A stretch of DNA of 64,000 bases from Balanoglossus misakiensis (lineage: Eukaryota > Hemichordata). Location of the stretch: positions 8,246,001-8,310,000 of the forward strand of contig CM082580.2 in NCBI GenBank assembly GCA_040954595.2. The letters are read 5' to 3'. A program made the translations under genes and the position numbers. Positions 44,931 through 56,366 of the stretch are shown here, piece by piece. The notes beneath the pieces are model-generated. The model saw only the letters and a list, made by a program, of their open reading frames with translations. It did no database searches and was not told the DNA's origin. Each line of letters begins with the position of its first letter. Within the stretch, counting starts at the first letter, position 1.

Positions 44931-44940
44931 TATATATAAG
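44931..44940 (+). promoter_or_regulatory. TATA-box-like element
   Basis: TATATATAAG lies 76 bp upstream of the ATG of the small cysteine-rich ORF at 45016. That would place initiation near 44960-44965 and give a 5' UTR of about 50 nt. In AT-rich sequence such a box can occur by chance. Confidence 0.25.
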
Positions 44941-45015
44941 GTATTTTTAGTTTTCCGGGAGTCGAACAAGAAACTGCAGTTCGACACGCAGAACCAAAAT
45001 ACAAATTTCTCTCAG

Positions 45016-45177
45016 ATGGTGCAGCCATCACGGCTATGTATGGGAGTTCCAAAGTACATGCACTGTTACCCTTTGATGCAGACACGCAGACCAAATTGCA
45101 CTTTTTCAATGCTATTGAACTGCTACGAAGTGGTCTGCAACACGAATTACGGCATCAAGGAAAATTGCCCTGATTAA
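45016..45177 (+). CDS. Candidate 53-residue six-cysteine peptide, tentative
   Basis: ATG at 45016 (cagATGG) opens a 53-codon frame with TAA at 45175-45177. Cysteines fall at residues 8, 17, 28, 36, 41 and 51; an even count of six spaced cysteines is typical of disulfide-rich peptides. An NCT sequon lies at residues 27-29. There is no N-terminal signal peptide. The ATG is preceded directly by an acceptor-like tract (tttctctcag), so this could instead be a downstream exon of a secreted protein whose signal exon lies upstream. A TATA-like box is well placed at 44931. No family is recognised. Chance occurrence of such a frame in 64 kb is quite possible. Confidence 0.25.
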   Translation: MVQPSRLCMGVPKYMHCYPLMQTRRPNCTFSMLLNCYEVVCNTNYGIKENCPD

Positions 45178-45550
45178 TAATAGCCAGACTGAAGAACTGT
45201 TGAATGTCTGTCTGAAGTTAAGAGAAAGTCGGAACCGACATGACGTCACCAGAACAGAAGAACACGCAAAGAGTTGCACGAATATAGACAGTTCAGCGTG
45301 CTTTCTGATTGCAAATTGCTTTCTTGCCGAAAGGAAATCTTTCATTACCAATGGTTTATCCGCAATATCCGATGTGGTCCATTGTTGATTCCGCTCGCCC
45401 AAAGGCAGAGAAACAGCCACTGAAAGGGAATCACGTTCCATAAAGGGAACTAGACGCAAAAAAAACCCGACCAGAAATGCCACGCGTCACTATGGCGACG
45501 TCTGTCCAAATCCCACTAATTCTAACACACTTCAGACATTACGGGTTGTC

Positions 45551-45577
45551 TGTTGTTGTTGTTGTTGTTGTTGTTGT
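45551..45577. repeat. (TGT)n trinucleotide array
   Basis: Nine TGT units followed by CGT/CGC variants to about 45600. Confidence 0.9.
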
Positions 45578-48500
45578 CGTCGTCGTTGTCGCCGTCGACG
45601 TTCGGCGTGACACCCCCGGTCACAATGCGCCAGAAAAGACACCAATGGTTGCGAATTAACGCATCTAGTGTACAACTACTGCATGCCGGTTCTACAGCAA
45701 CCCTCTAAGGCACGGCGTGATCAAAGATTACTGACGGAGCACTAAATTCTCCCAACACAATGAAGAACCGTTTCCACATTTTGTCGAGAGATTAGACCTC
45801 ATACAAAACAGGTGTATTGTTATTATTTTTACAATTTCAGATATTGGGTTTTGATAATTATTCCTTTAGAGTAGATGTAGCATATGTTGTAAGTTGAGTA
45901 TACAGATAAACTGATCGTATCCTTGATTCTATACGAAACGAAGGTGTGGTATTCGTGCAGTGGAAGACTTAGATGGCACATAATACGTGAAGTAAAATTT
46001 CAATTTACAGGATGGTATGGAAACCTTTCGAGTTAATATTCGGTGAAATTTCCGGGAAATTCCATCCGCATCCTGTTGAGAGACAAAAAATAATGACACT
46101 TGGGGTATGCACAATGTAAAAGTGGCCAGACATTTATAGGGAATCGAAAACAATTTTCTCCGAAAATGTCTCTGAACCACTGTAATATGAAATTAATTTT
46201 TATCATCGTCACCGTCCTTTAGGCCTGCTACAGATCGTCAAGTCAGCGTGTGGGAAAATCTTTGATATACGCTTGCTTCTCTGGTAAACTACCACTTTGT
46301 TCCACGAAAACGCATTTATATCGTGGATCAAGGCATGCGCATATATGGATGTTCTCGCATTTCTTACAAAAAGACCAATGAATAAATCAACAACATGTAG
46401 CTGCTAAGTGACGTCAGTCCACTGATGATAGGATTAGAGCCCTTCCTTCAAATGCAGCGCTTTCGCATCGCCCGAGGTTGCAGATTAGCTTAAGAATATA
46501 GTGACAGTTTAAATAAGTGACACACGCATATGAATTCAACTGGAAAGTCGGTGACTCATTGTCCACACGACTTAAAAAAGGTGTTAGTAATCCTCTTATA
46601 TACAGCATGGCGCAGATATCTGAGCCATAGCTCATGTATACCTAAATATCTTTTGCAATTCACGATTGATCTTATTCTTGCCTCGAGAACTTTGTTTAAT
46701 ATACTTTTTATAGACAGCAAGTTGTCCAAAGAAGCCAAACGATTTTCGAAAACGCGAGAGACAGACAGAGAGTTCCGTTCTTATCGCCCTCGATCCGCTT
46801 GTTACTTGGTAGATCCATTTGTTAAAACGGTGTTTTATTGTTCAAACCGCCTGTGAATGCGCGACAAAATTGCAAATGGGTTCGTTTCCCCTCGCGACAG
46901 CTTTTACAGTGCAGTGAAGGTGAGTTTTGAAGCAAACATTCTTGCGGAGACGAATCGGTGACAAAAGACGTTAATATCACAAGATGCCAACAGGAGCAGG
47001 AAATTGATACTATGGTTACTGCGACAGACATTGTCGGTATTCCTTTTCTCCACTTGAAGAAAATCACTGATGAAACAGACTCGTCAATTCAAACAGGTTT
47101 GGGTGATCATGCTAAGACGTCTATTTGCGCCACTATTTACATATTTCCAACTGGCAATCTAGGAAATTTGTTTCCATGGTGATCCATGACTTCTTGTGTT
47201 ATTGGCCTTTGTCCGTGTTCGGTTTTATGGAGCGATCGGGGCAAAAGGGCTCTTTATAATCCTTGAGAACGCGGCGGTGATTGGCTTTTCTACAGCCGAT
47301 GCGAGCCTTTTAAATCCTTTCCTGGTGTTCATCAAGTCCGTCTACTCAAAGGCGGAAGTCGCGCGCAGGGCCTGAACTGTGCGTCACGTGGCTATGCGCA
47401 CAATGCCACGCTGGTGAAGTGGACTGCGTCGTTCCCTTCGTTGTCTGACCGAGACAACTAAGCTCTTATTCAGTGACAAATAATCAACATTTGTGATTTC
47501 TTCTGTCATAAATCCGATTTTTCTGAAAGTTAAGCAGGAAACGTACACGAATAATACGTCACAACCAGCGACAAAAAACAACATCCCGCCGACGCAGAAT
47601 GTACCGATGTACTGTAGTAAATGTATTTCCAACAAAGTATATGTTTCTGAAATAGAGCCAACATGGACAGCACAAGCATTAATTTTTCAAAGAGTTTGTT
47701 GACTTAATTAAGATTTAGTATCGATACCGTCGTCTCACTGTCTGTGAAAACGAGAAAATCAATTTGATCTTTCAACAAAATCCGTTCAGTCTACCGCAGC
47801 CGTCGTGTAGAATTATTTAGAGCGTGTAAACGACATCAACGAACAATATATTTTCATTAATCACCGAAACGGCAAGATAGTATTGACCGAAGATTAATTA
47901 CAAGGTGGTTGGAAAAGTTATGCTTCTGCCTTTTGACCGGTGATGTTTGTTGTATAGGCGAGTTGCCAAGAACCTTAATTGTACGGATGAGACATCGTCG
48001 TTTCCTTATTGATGCCCTTAAACATACTAGTAGTGTACTAAACACATGCTGTGCTTAAATCATCCGCGACTTTATTGTAATTGAAATGAACCACCGGCAC
48101 TTTAACAAACACAGTCAGTAGCAACAAACCCTGCCAACGCTGAATGTGTCACTGACGTGTCCGTTTTTTATTTCCAGTTTACATTATTATTTAAACATTC
48201 AATCCTGATTTCTGGAAATAGGTAGTTTTCATATACCAAAGTACTATCTGTCCATTTCTCTCATAAATCACACTTGAAGCATAGAAATTAATCTGTAACT
48301 TCCGGCTATTTTTCAAGTATTTTGTGCGGTGTATCAACAGCGTTTTTTTGTTCTCCTCCCTACTGTATCCCAACTCGACCAGGTTTCTGCTTGCCAACAA
48401 ATCACATGTGTCTGTACCTATCATTGTTTATTTTCTTGTTAGTGACATTTTCTGTAGATTTCCCACGCGGAGCAGACGCTTGATGTTTGTGATCCGTGTT

Positions 48501-48797
48501 ATCTCAGGCTCTCCCCAGATTGCTTATTGTGAACAAGATATGGTTCGATGGTCGTGTGATTCATTCGCCTCTAATTGTGTCTGTGCGAGACGCGGGTTTT
48601 GATATCCGACTTTGAGTGCTTTCGGCGCGGACTGTCTTCGTTTTACTCCGAAGTGAAGGAAACAGACAAGAGGTAACGATTACCCTGATGACATTTAACT
48701 GCCGAAGTTCAGTGACCGCACGACCAAATTCACCTCTGAAGTGGAAAGGTTTCATTTAAATGCAACAAAATCGATTTTCCTGAATAGCCTTGATTGA

Positions 48798-48802
<5 letters not shown>

Positions 48803-48889
<87 letters not shown>
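48803..48889. repeat. (GA)n microsatellite
   Basis: About 86 bp of nearly pure GA/AG dinucleotide, with one AA interruption close to the 3' end. Confidence 0.97.
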
Positions 48890-48890
<1 letters not shown>

Positions 48891-51058
48891 AAATATTCTT
48901 TAGTTATGAGATACATAAAAGAGCTTTGTAAGAGCTTTGTGATTCGTGCAGTAATTCAAGACCAATGCCTTTAGAAAGACGTTATTGTCGGCCAGGGCGA
49001 CTATTTATTGAGCGCTATGCACTCTGGCATTTCTCTGTTATTCACTATTCTATATTGGATATCACATGAATTGGAAAGGATTGTTGAGAGTTTGCGGCGC
49101 GTTTTGATTGATATGTAGGTATGAATAGCTGTTATTCCAGTCAAGGTCACATCGACCACCCTTGTCAGGATTTCACATTTTCCTCTGTAACTCGTGTTTT
49201 TGTACTGTTTCCTGCGGCAAAAAATGGGTTTAGGGCATAAGAGGATTATTAGACCACAGTACGGTATTAGTGAGACTCTCTCACCGGCTAATCAGATCAC
49301 CATTCTCCGGATTAGGCCAAGCGAAAAAGGCGTGTCACACCTGGTCAATGTGAGTGGCCGGTGAGAGGTCGCTTTGAGAGGGAACGCGTCTGCGAAATTT
49401 GACAAGGAATGGTAGCTGGTCTTGAAAATAATAAGACGTTTCTTTTTTTTGGGGGGGGGGGGAGACTACGATTAGTGACCTTGATGGAAGCGGTCACCTT
49501 GACGTTGTTGAAAAACACCGGGCAAATTGGGAATGTTCGTGTATATACTACGTCATCGCGCGTCTCGCAACGCGGATGAAAGTGGGAGCCGAACGGCCGC
49601 GGGGATAATAAACAAGAGGAAGCTATATTTCCCTTAATTTTGTTCCACCGCGGGGAATCATAACATTCTGAGCTGCGTTCGCGAACGTAATTGCTGGGCC
49701 GCCTGATCATAACTCGCTGTCCGTGTGAATGTATCCCCCGCACGCAAGAGGTATTCATACACATAGCGTATACTGTTGCTTCATCCCGTTTGAAATTGCA
49801 CCCATAAATCCTTGGGCGTATATACCTGCATATAGGGTGTGAGCAACTCAAGGAAATATTACTGCCTTATTAATTTCAAAGCCTTCCAAACAAGGACTTT
49901 TTACACATCCATGGTTTAATAGGCTATTAATTTACCCTGTGAAAAGGGAATAGTTTGTATGAAAAGGGTAATTTTTGCGAATTTTGAATGAAGTACCCAT
50001 ATACCAACCTCACGAGCTACCGTGACGACTGACGCTCGCTTCGGATTTCTTGCATTTTTTTTTAATTTGTCTTGAAACTCGGTAGTCAATGTTGACACTT
50101 GGCCTACATATCCACAAGTCAAGTACTGAAATTACAGCGCGTATGCTTCAAGAGGCAGTGTCGAGAGGCCGTGTTTACACCCACGCGGTATAGTTGTTTT
50201 CGAATCAATGTATACGTGGTCTCTATACCATGGTACATGCCCAATGGCGCATTGTCTCCAAATACCAGACAATCCTTTCCACGTGCAATCAATATTATTT
50301 TTTTCTTCACTCGTGACATTTAAAACTGAAAATTGTATTTTCATTTCGACGGAAATTAAAAGGTTCGCCGTTGTTAGACGACGGAACTTTTTTTTGCCCG
50401 CGTTTTTGTTCGCTATGCGGCGCTGTGTTGTTCTGTCATGCAGAATGGATGGCATCACATAGACATTGTGTCATACCCCTGTGCCATGCTTGTGCGACAC
50501 GACATGACACATCGACTCAACAAGTTTGATATTTCTTCTTTGGTATTTGATTTGAAACCAGTCGAATCACGATCCCTTTGTGGAGGAATCTCGGATAAAT
50601 AATCATACTTCTTTCAAGTTAATTTTGAAAGCGCGTTATTGTAAATGCAAACAGACAGACTATCAAATTTAGAGGCGGCATAAGTCTTTACCATTTTTCA
50701 TCGTATACCCAAGTGCGGTCCATGAACCCAGTATTACGCCTGATGTTGTCGTCGTGCACAGATACGACTCGACGACCGTGAATTATTGGCGGGAGTTTCT
50801 GATACTAATTGAATTAGCATGGCTAGCTATAATAACTCTGAAACGAGGTTAACTATCGACGTCATTCAATGTATACAGCAGCAAATGCCCGAGCGCCGGC
50901 TGCGTGCCCGATCCCGACGACTCCGCAAAGCATCTTGGGAAATTCGCACGACGAGGAAAATAAGTACATGTACATGTATATGTTAGGAGACTTCCTTCGT
51001 GCGCAAACACAGACTCAAGATGCTGGACTAACACGGGCACTTCTTTGCTATTTTACAG

Positions 51059-51177
51059 GTGGTTAAGGAGACGTCCGCTCAACTAACAGTCTAGCTTAGC
51101 GAGTTCGATTTCGAGCGGATGTGCGGCGCAGCACCGCGGTCTTCCCCTCCCAGTCTGCCCGCTCGAACCCTGCCATC
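51059..51177 (+). promoter_or_regulatory. 5' UTR exon of the GPCR gene, with overlapping upstream ORF
   Basis: An acceptor (gctattttacag, ending 51058) precedes the GPCR start by 119 bp, implying an upstream non-coding exon. A possible donor is AATAAGTAC at about 50960. An upstream ATG at 51119 is in frame +2 relative to the receptor. It runs 81 codons to 51364, overlapping the receptor start, and is expected to reduce its translation. Confidence 0.5.
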
Positions 51178-54100
51178 ATGTCCTCGTGGAGCGAGTCGGA
51201 GTACGACTACAACTACTCGTACTACTCCTACTCCTACGAGTACGGCGACTACGACCTGGGACCGGCGTCCGTCGTCGTTCCGACGCTGTGGGCGATCTTC
51301 TCCATCATCGGCCTGGTGGGCAACGTGTTCATCATCGTCCTGGTCTTCAAATACAGCCACATGAGGACGGTCACCAATTACTACATCGTGAACCTGGCCC
51401 TGACGGACATCGCGCTGCTTCTGATCTGCGTTCCCATGACGTCGAGCATATACGCCTTGCACACAAAATGGATATTTGGGGACACCATGTGTCGTTTGGT
51501 GGCCTGGACACAATTCGTAAGTCTTTCCTTTTATCTCATTAAAAGTGTTCGGCCTTCTGACTTTGTGATTCAGTGTGACAGTCATTCAAGTTGAAAGTTG
51601 CACTTGTTATAGAAATTTTCTGCATAGAAGCACAGCAAAAACAACTAAGCCTGGCTTACCTTAACTTACGTACAGTGATTTAAAATGCAGTTGAAATCAA
51701 AATCTAAAAGGAAACTTACACGAAACTTTTCCGGGCGCTCAGTTCAGAATGTCACTGTCGCTATAAAAGTCACCAGTCTACGAAATTTAAGAGGCAACAC
51801 ACACTGCACATTGTTTGCGTGTATGTATTTCATGCTCACGTCAACCATATTTACGGCAGGAAACTGTCGTTTACCATTACCCCAACGACGAAGCAGAGAG
51901 ATATTAATTGCCTACTTCCTTGCGTATAATGAAAGCGTGCACATATATAGCAACGGAATGAGTGTTTATGTGCCGTCGTCAAAATACACAAGTTCTAATT
52001 CTAGAGTACGTTTATAAATGTAATTGGATAATTGTGCCCTTTGTTTACAAAAAATGCATTTCGCTGACATTGTACTTAACTTGCTGTTATAATATAGTGA
52101 CGTTTTTATGTTGACAAAAGCCATCAACAGATATATACGCTCTTTTTACACCCTGCTTTGTTCAGGGAATATACAGGAATCGTGAATATGTAGTCATTTT
52201 CAGAAATCGGAAATGAAGCAAAACATTTCCCAGAAATCTTACATTTCCTTCTTCACTGAATCAGCTGCACAATGCATTCGGTGATTGGAAAAGCCCAGGC
52301 CTCCTATACTTGCCACGCGCATATAGTCATTGTGTGTATGAGTAATTTTGAAAATAGCCATAAACTCGGCGAAAATAACAAAGGGATGAAAATTACATAT
52401 CATGATTGGCCAATGAGGAAAAAAAGATTTCGAGGGGATACCCTGGAAAACTTACTCAGTCAAGAAAGATAAAGAGATGCCAAGCTGAGACAGAGAGAAA
52501 AAAAACTACCTTCGAGATTTCCCTTCTCACGCGTTTATTCGGTACACCTTCCACGCGCCATTACACTAATTGTAAAATATAACATCGTGCGCATGCCCAA
52601 CTCGTCACGTGTCCGCATCAGATAGATCATTTCCGGACTCAGTCAACGAGACCCTGCGAGATCTCGCATGGCACAGGACAAAGAACACATGGCCCACCGT
52701 TTTAAACGACACGAAAGATAATACAACTTTTGTTCAACACTGCAGCACCCAGTCTGGAAATCTCGTTCTGACGTTCTCTTTCGTTTTCATTCCCAAATCA
52801 CAGGCTTCGTGGCAGGCCACATGTTTGACCCTGACGGTGATCAGCGTCGACAGGTACCACGCTATCGTTCATCCTATCAAATCCATCAAATACAGAACGC
52901 CGAGGGCGGCCATTGTGGTGAATGTGTCCATATGGCTATGTAAGTACATGTACAGCACATGGTATTATGTGGCATGAAAGCGATCATATACTATGCAAAC
53001 TCACTGCAATCGTAATCGTATCTAAGCTGACTGTTATATTCGTGATGAAAAGGTGTGTTGCCAGGGACACCGATGTGGAATTTGACTACTTACACTGTGA
53101 CGTTCATCATTTTGTCGGATATAATGAACACAGGCTATACTGTTTAATAATTTTGCATAAAACCAGACCATAAAATGAACAAATCGACTTCCAGATACAC
53201 GTCTTTGGTTACGCAGATGTGAATATTTAGTAAATAACATCTAGCGCAAATATTCCATCCATCGTTGCGGTTGTCACTGGTTAAGTTTCCTGTTTTCGGG
53301 GGAGATGTGAAAATCAATAAAATCATTTAAATATCTTCTGAGAGTTGCGCGACATACGTGGAGAAAAAACGTAAACAGATGATAAATCATGTAAACATAT
53401 TTTGTATGTTATCTAAATGCCCAGAGCATTGTTGAAAATGATACGCGCGCTGATATATAATTCATAATATGTTCATATTTGTTTCACATCTCTGTGTCCC
53501 CAAGTGAACCGCTTACTGCATGTTATCTTAAATTCTCACAAGTTAGGATTGTTATCAGAAAGCAGGATATTCGCTAAAAGACATTCAACCTAATAGTTGC
53601 ACGATAACACGTGAAATTGGCCCAGGCAACTTATACTGCCATACTGGAATGACTACATTACATTTACTATGTAAAATTTAGTTGTTTGTCAGGTTGTTTT
53701 GATACATATAGATAAGGGATTTGTAATATTTCTGACCAAATTATGAAGTGTGACTGTCTTTAATGGTTTACAGATTCGTACCTGGTTACGACACCGACGC
53801 TATACTTCTACCGAGTTGACTCGTATCCGTTTGACCCGGAACACACATTCTGTCTGGAGTTCTACAAGTCGGCCGCTACTTTCAGCGCCAATAACATTTT
53901 CGCCATGCTGTACGTTCTCCAGGCGTTCTTCGTGCCCCTGATAATAGTCTTTGTATGCTACTCGCTCATGTTGAAGCGTCTCTGGAGGACGGCGGGTCCC
54001 TCCGACGACGCGGTCATGTCGGAGCAGGCCTCCAAGCAGAAGCGCAAGATCACCCGGATGGTGTTCGTCGTCGTCTGCCTCTACACGGTGTGCCACCTGC

Positions 54101-54453
54101 CGCAGCACGTGCTCAACCTCCTCTTCCGGTTCCACCACGACCTGTTCGCCGGCGAGAACGACTTCCTGATGTACCTGCGCATGGTGACCACGTCGCTGGT
54201 GCACCTCAACTCGGTCATCAACCCCATCGTCTACAACGTGCTCGGCGACAACTTCAAGAAGTCGCTGAAGAAGGCCTTCTTCCACTACTTCAAGAGCAAC
54301 AAGGTGCGCGACTCCAACGCGCTGCAGACGGCCGGGAATGGCACCCGCACCATGAACATCTCGAACTCCAACCGGGTCCACCCCGCGAGCTCGAATTCGA
54401 GGTCGGACAATCATGGCGATTCTCACCCAAAGGATACGTGGTCGCAGGCCTGA
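51178..54453 (+). CDS. Kisspeptin-receptor (GPR54)-like rhodopsin-class GPCR, three coding exons
   Basis: Exons 51178-51516, 52804-52939 and 53774-54453 join with GT-AG borders (phases 0 and 1) to give exactly 384 residues. The start is the ATG at 51178. Family marks: GN in TM1 (N49), LALTD in TM2 (73-77), a disulfide pair C105/C185, DRY (129-131), and NPIVY in TM7 (308-312). The segment [14 protein letters not shown] aligns without gaps to GPR54 QATCATLTAMSVDR, and the motif RTPR in intracellular loop 2 also fits, so a kisspeptin/galanin/allatostatin-A group receptor is likely. The extracellular N-terminus is unusually Tyr/Asp/Glu-rich (nine Tyr between residues 9 and 25) with an NYS sequon at 12. 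TM6 has CHLP (265-268) where the family normally has CWxP. Loop 3 ends with a basic [10 protein letters not shown]. The ligand cannot be told from sequence; signalling through G proteins at the plasma membrane is inferred. Confidence 0.9.
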
Positions 54454-55780
54454 GACACCGTGCAGTAAGTATACTGTATTGCTTGTCATTTACCGAATCG
54501 GGATTGGTGTTGAATGTTTACCCAACACCCAGCCACACCGCGATGTCCTCTCGTTGTCCGCGCCACCGTGCTTGACTACATAGCGAAGGTTGTCCAGTTG
54601 GATATCTGAAACATGCGAATCTAAAAGACAATCTTATGTGACGAGTCATCATCGACAGGTGGCTATACCATGCCCTCCATAGAGGAAGACAATACACGGA
54701 TAATTACGCTCAAAATTGCGTGACTAACAGCTGTTGCATTTTATTCTCTATAAACGGGAGGACAAAATAACTGACAGGTGGACCAAACAAGCTTAAATGC
54801 AACTGACTAGTCTCCGTGAAGTCTGAGGCATGTGCACGGATAGCCTGTTATAGGGCGCGGCACTGGAAATGTCCGTATAGTATATAGTATACCGAGACAG
54901 TGGAGCGTGGAATATGGAAAGCGCCCCCAGCAAATCGGGTTATCGGAATTGAAGACACTCGTTTAATTTTGTGATATGACTGAGTATGCCACTCATTATG
55001 ATAACTTTAGAGGTATTTATCCCGTTTTCACTTTGTTTTGCTTATATAGTTGGTGTTTTTTATATGTTTAAACGAGCTGATGCAAGTGCGTGCATCCTGA
55101 ATGTACATGTATATTGTACCTTTTGGCAGAGAGCTTGGAATGCCGCCATATCAGATACCCTTGGTCTTTTTTATGGTCGCATTTTCCAAGCAATTATTTT
55201 CTGTTTTTACACACCTTTGCGAACGAAATTGGAAACATTCAATCGCCATGTGTGAAAAAAAAAATCAATTTCCATGCGGTGTCTGTTTGTGACTATGGAA
55301 GAACCAATTTATCCCCCAGTTCAGTGCTTGTTTTGTTGTTTTCAACCTGAACTATGGTGCAGAGTTTCTGTACTGTAAACTATACATGTATACATTGGTA
55401 TACGATGATAGCCTTACCTTGATATAATTTGTAATGACTTTGTCGAGAAATAAATATATATTAACATGTCTTCTCGGCGACCGGTTAATGTGTATTGTTG
55501 CGCAGGATAATAGCTGTTTCCAGTTGAAAATCAAATCGTCAATGTGAAAATACATCAGCTGCATCGCCTAGTGGAAGAATTTTGACACCGTTTCATATTA
55601 GCCATTGCCGGATGCGCTAAAATATGACGTGACGGATCGGAATATCGCCCCCAAGACCATGAATATGTCACTCTGTCGTTTTCAAAGGGCGTTGTACAGT
55701 ACCATCTAGATTTGATTTGACGCTGAAATTTTATATGTAATAATGGATAATTTTGGTGGGGCTACATAGGTATTAACGGT
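54454..55780. other. Downstream of the GPCR; likely 3' UTR and intergenic
   Basis: No second gene is seen. AATAAA at 55449-55454 could be the GPCR polyadenylation signal, about 1 kb after the stop. An 89-codon hydrophobic frame at 54986-55255 sits in AT-rich sequence without supporting context. Confidence 0.45.
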
Positions 55781-55797
55781 AGTTCTCTTTTTTGGAT
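55781..55797 (-). promoter_or_regulatory. Histone downstream element (purine-rich)
   Basis: On the minus strand, CCAAAAAAGAGAACT lies just 3' of the histone stem-loop. This is the position and composition of the U7 snRNA-binding histone downstream element. Confidence 0.65.
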
Positions 55798-55802
55798 GTG
55801 GT

Positions 55803-55818
55803 GGCTCTGAAAAGAGCC
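55803..55818 (-). terminator. Histone mRNA 3' stem-loop
   Basis: Minus-strand GGCTCTTTTCAGAGCC is a perfect match to the replication-dependent histone stem-loop (6-bp stem, TTTC-type loop). It lies 60 nt after the H3 stop, the usual distance. It directs non-polyadenylated 3' processing through SLBP and U7. Confidence 0.95.
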
Positions 55819-55878
55819 ATTTGGCTTGTGTGCGTTTGAGCACCAGACGGGAGGGGGGGGGGGGCATCGCCGGGATTT

Positions 55879-56325
<447 letters not shown>

Positions 56326-56336
56326 TTATGAGTGTG

Positions 56337-56366
56337 CTTTTATAGAGCTTCCTTGGTAGTGATTGG
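56337..56366 (-). promoter_or_regulatory. H3 promoter: TATA box and CCAAT box
   Basis: On the minus strand, TATAAAAG is at 56344-56337 and CCAAT at 56366-56362, about 48 and 73 bp upstream of the H3 ATG. This is the compact arrangement of replication-dependent histone promoters. Confidence 0.8.

Larger units (their letters stand above)
21329..51058. other. Almost 30 kb without a recognisable gene
   Basis: I found no conserved coding exon between the TRPM stop and the GPCR 5' UTR. Open frames up to 168 codons occur but lack family motifs, consistent phases or splice borders. The sequence is AT-rich, with scattered microsatellites listed separately, a 24-bp palindrome, and isolated TATA-like boxes (for example 25108-25116). 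Two weak small-gene candidates (33379 and 45016) are listed separately. The stretch may hold long-range regulatory DNA of the flanking genes, non-coding RNAs, or first exons that are not recognisable by eye. Confidence 0.6.

Noticed and set aside
49345-49851. 168-codon minus-strand ORF in the gene-free region
   Set aside because: No family motif, no transmembrane or domain pattern and no promoter or splice context; the composition looks random.
52609-52977. 122-codon + ORF including the GPCR second exon
   Set aside because: Only 52804-52939 is receptor; the upstream part is intron that happens to be open. Joining 51516 to 52804 aligns without gaps to GPR54.
53800-54489. 229-codon minus-strand ORF
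   Set aside because: Antisense shadow of the GPCR last exon. The 206-codon + frame at 53955 is likewise a frame shadow.
54986-55255. 89-codon hydrophobic frame downstream of the GPCR
   Set aside because: AT-rich DNA readily gives Phe/Ile/Leu-rich frames. No signal, homology or promoter supports it.
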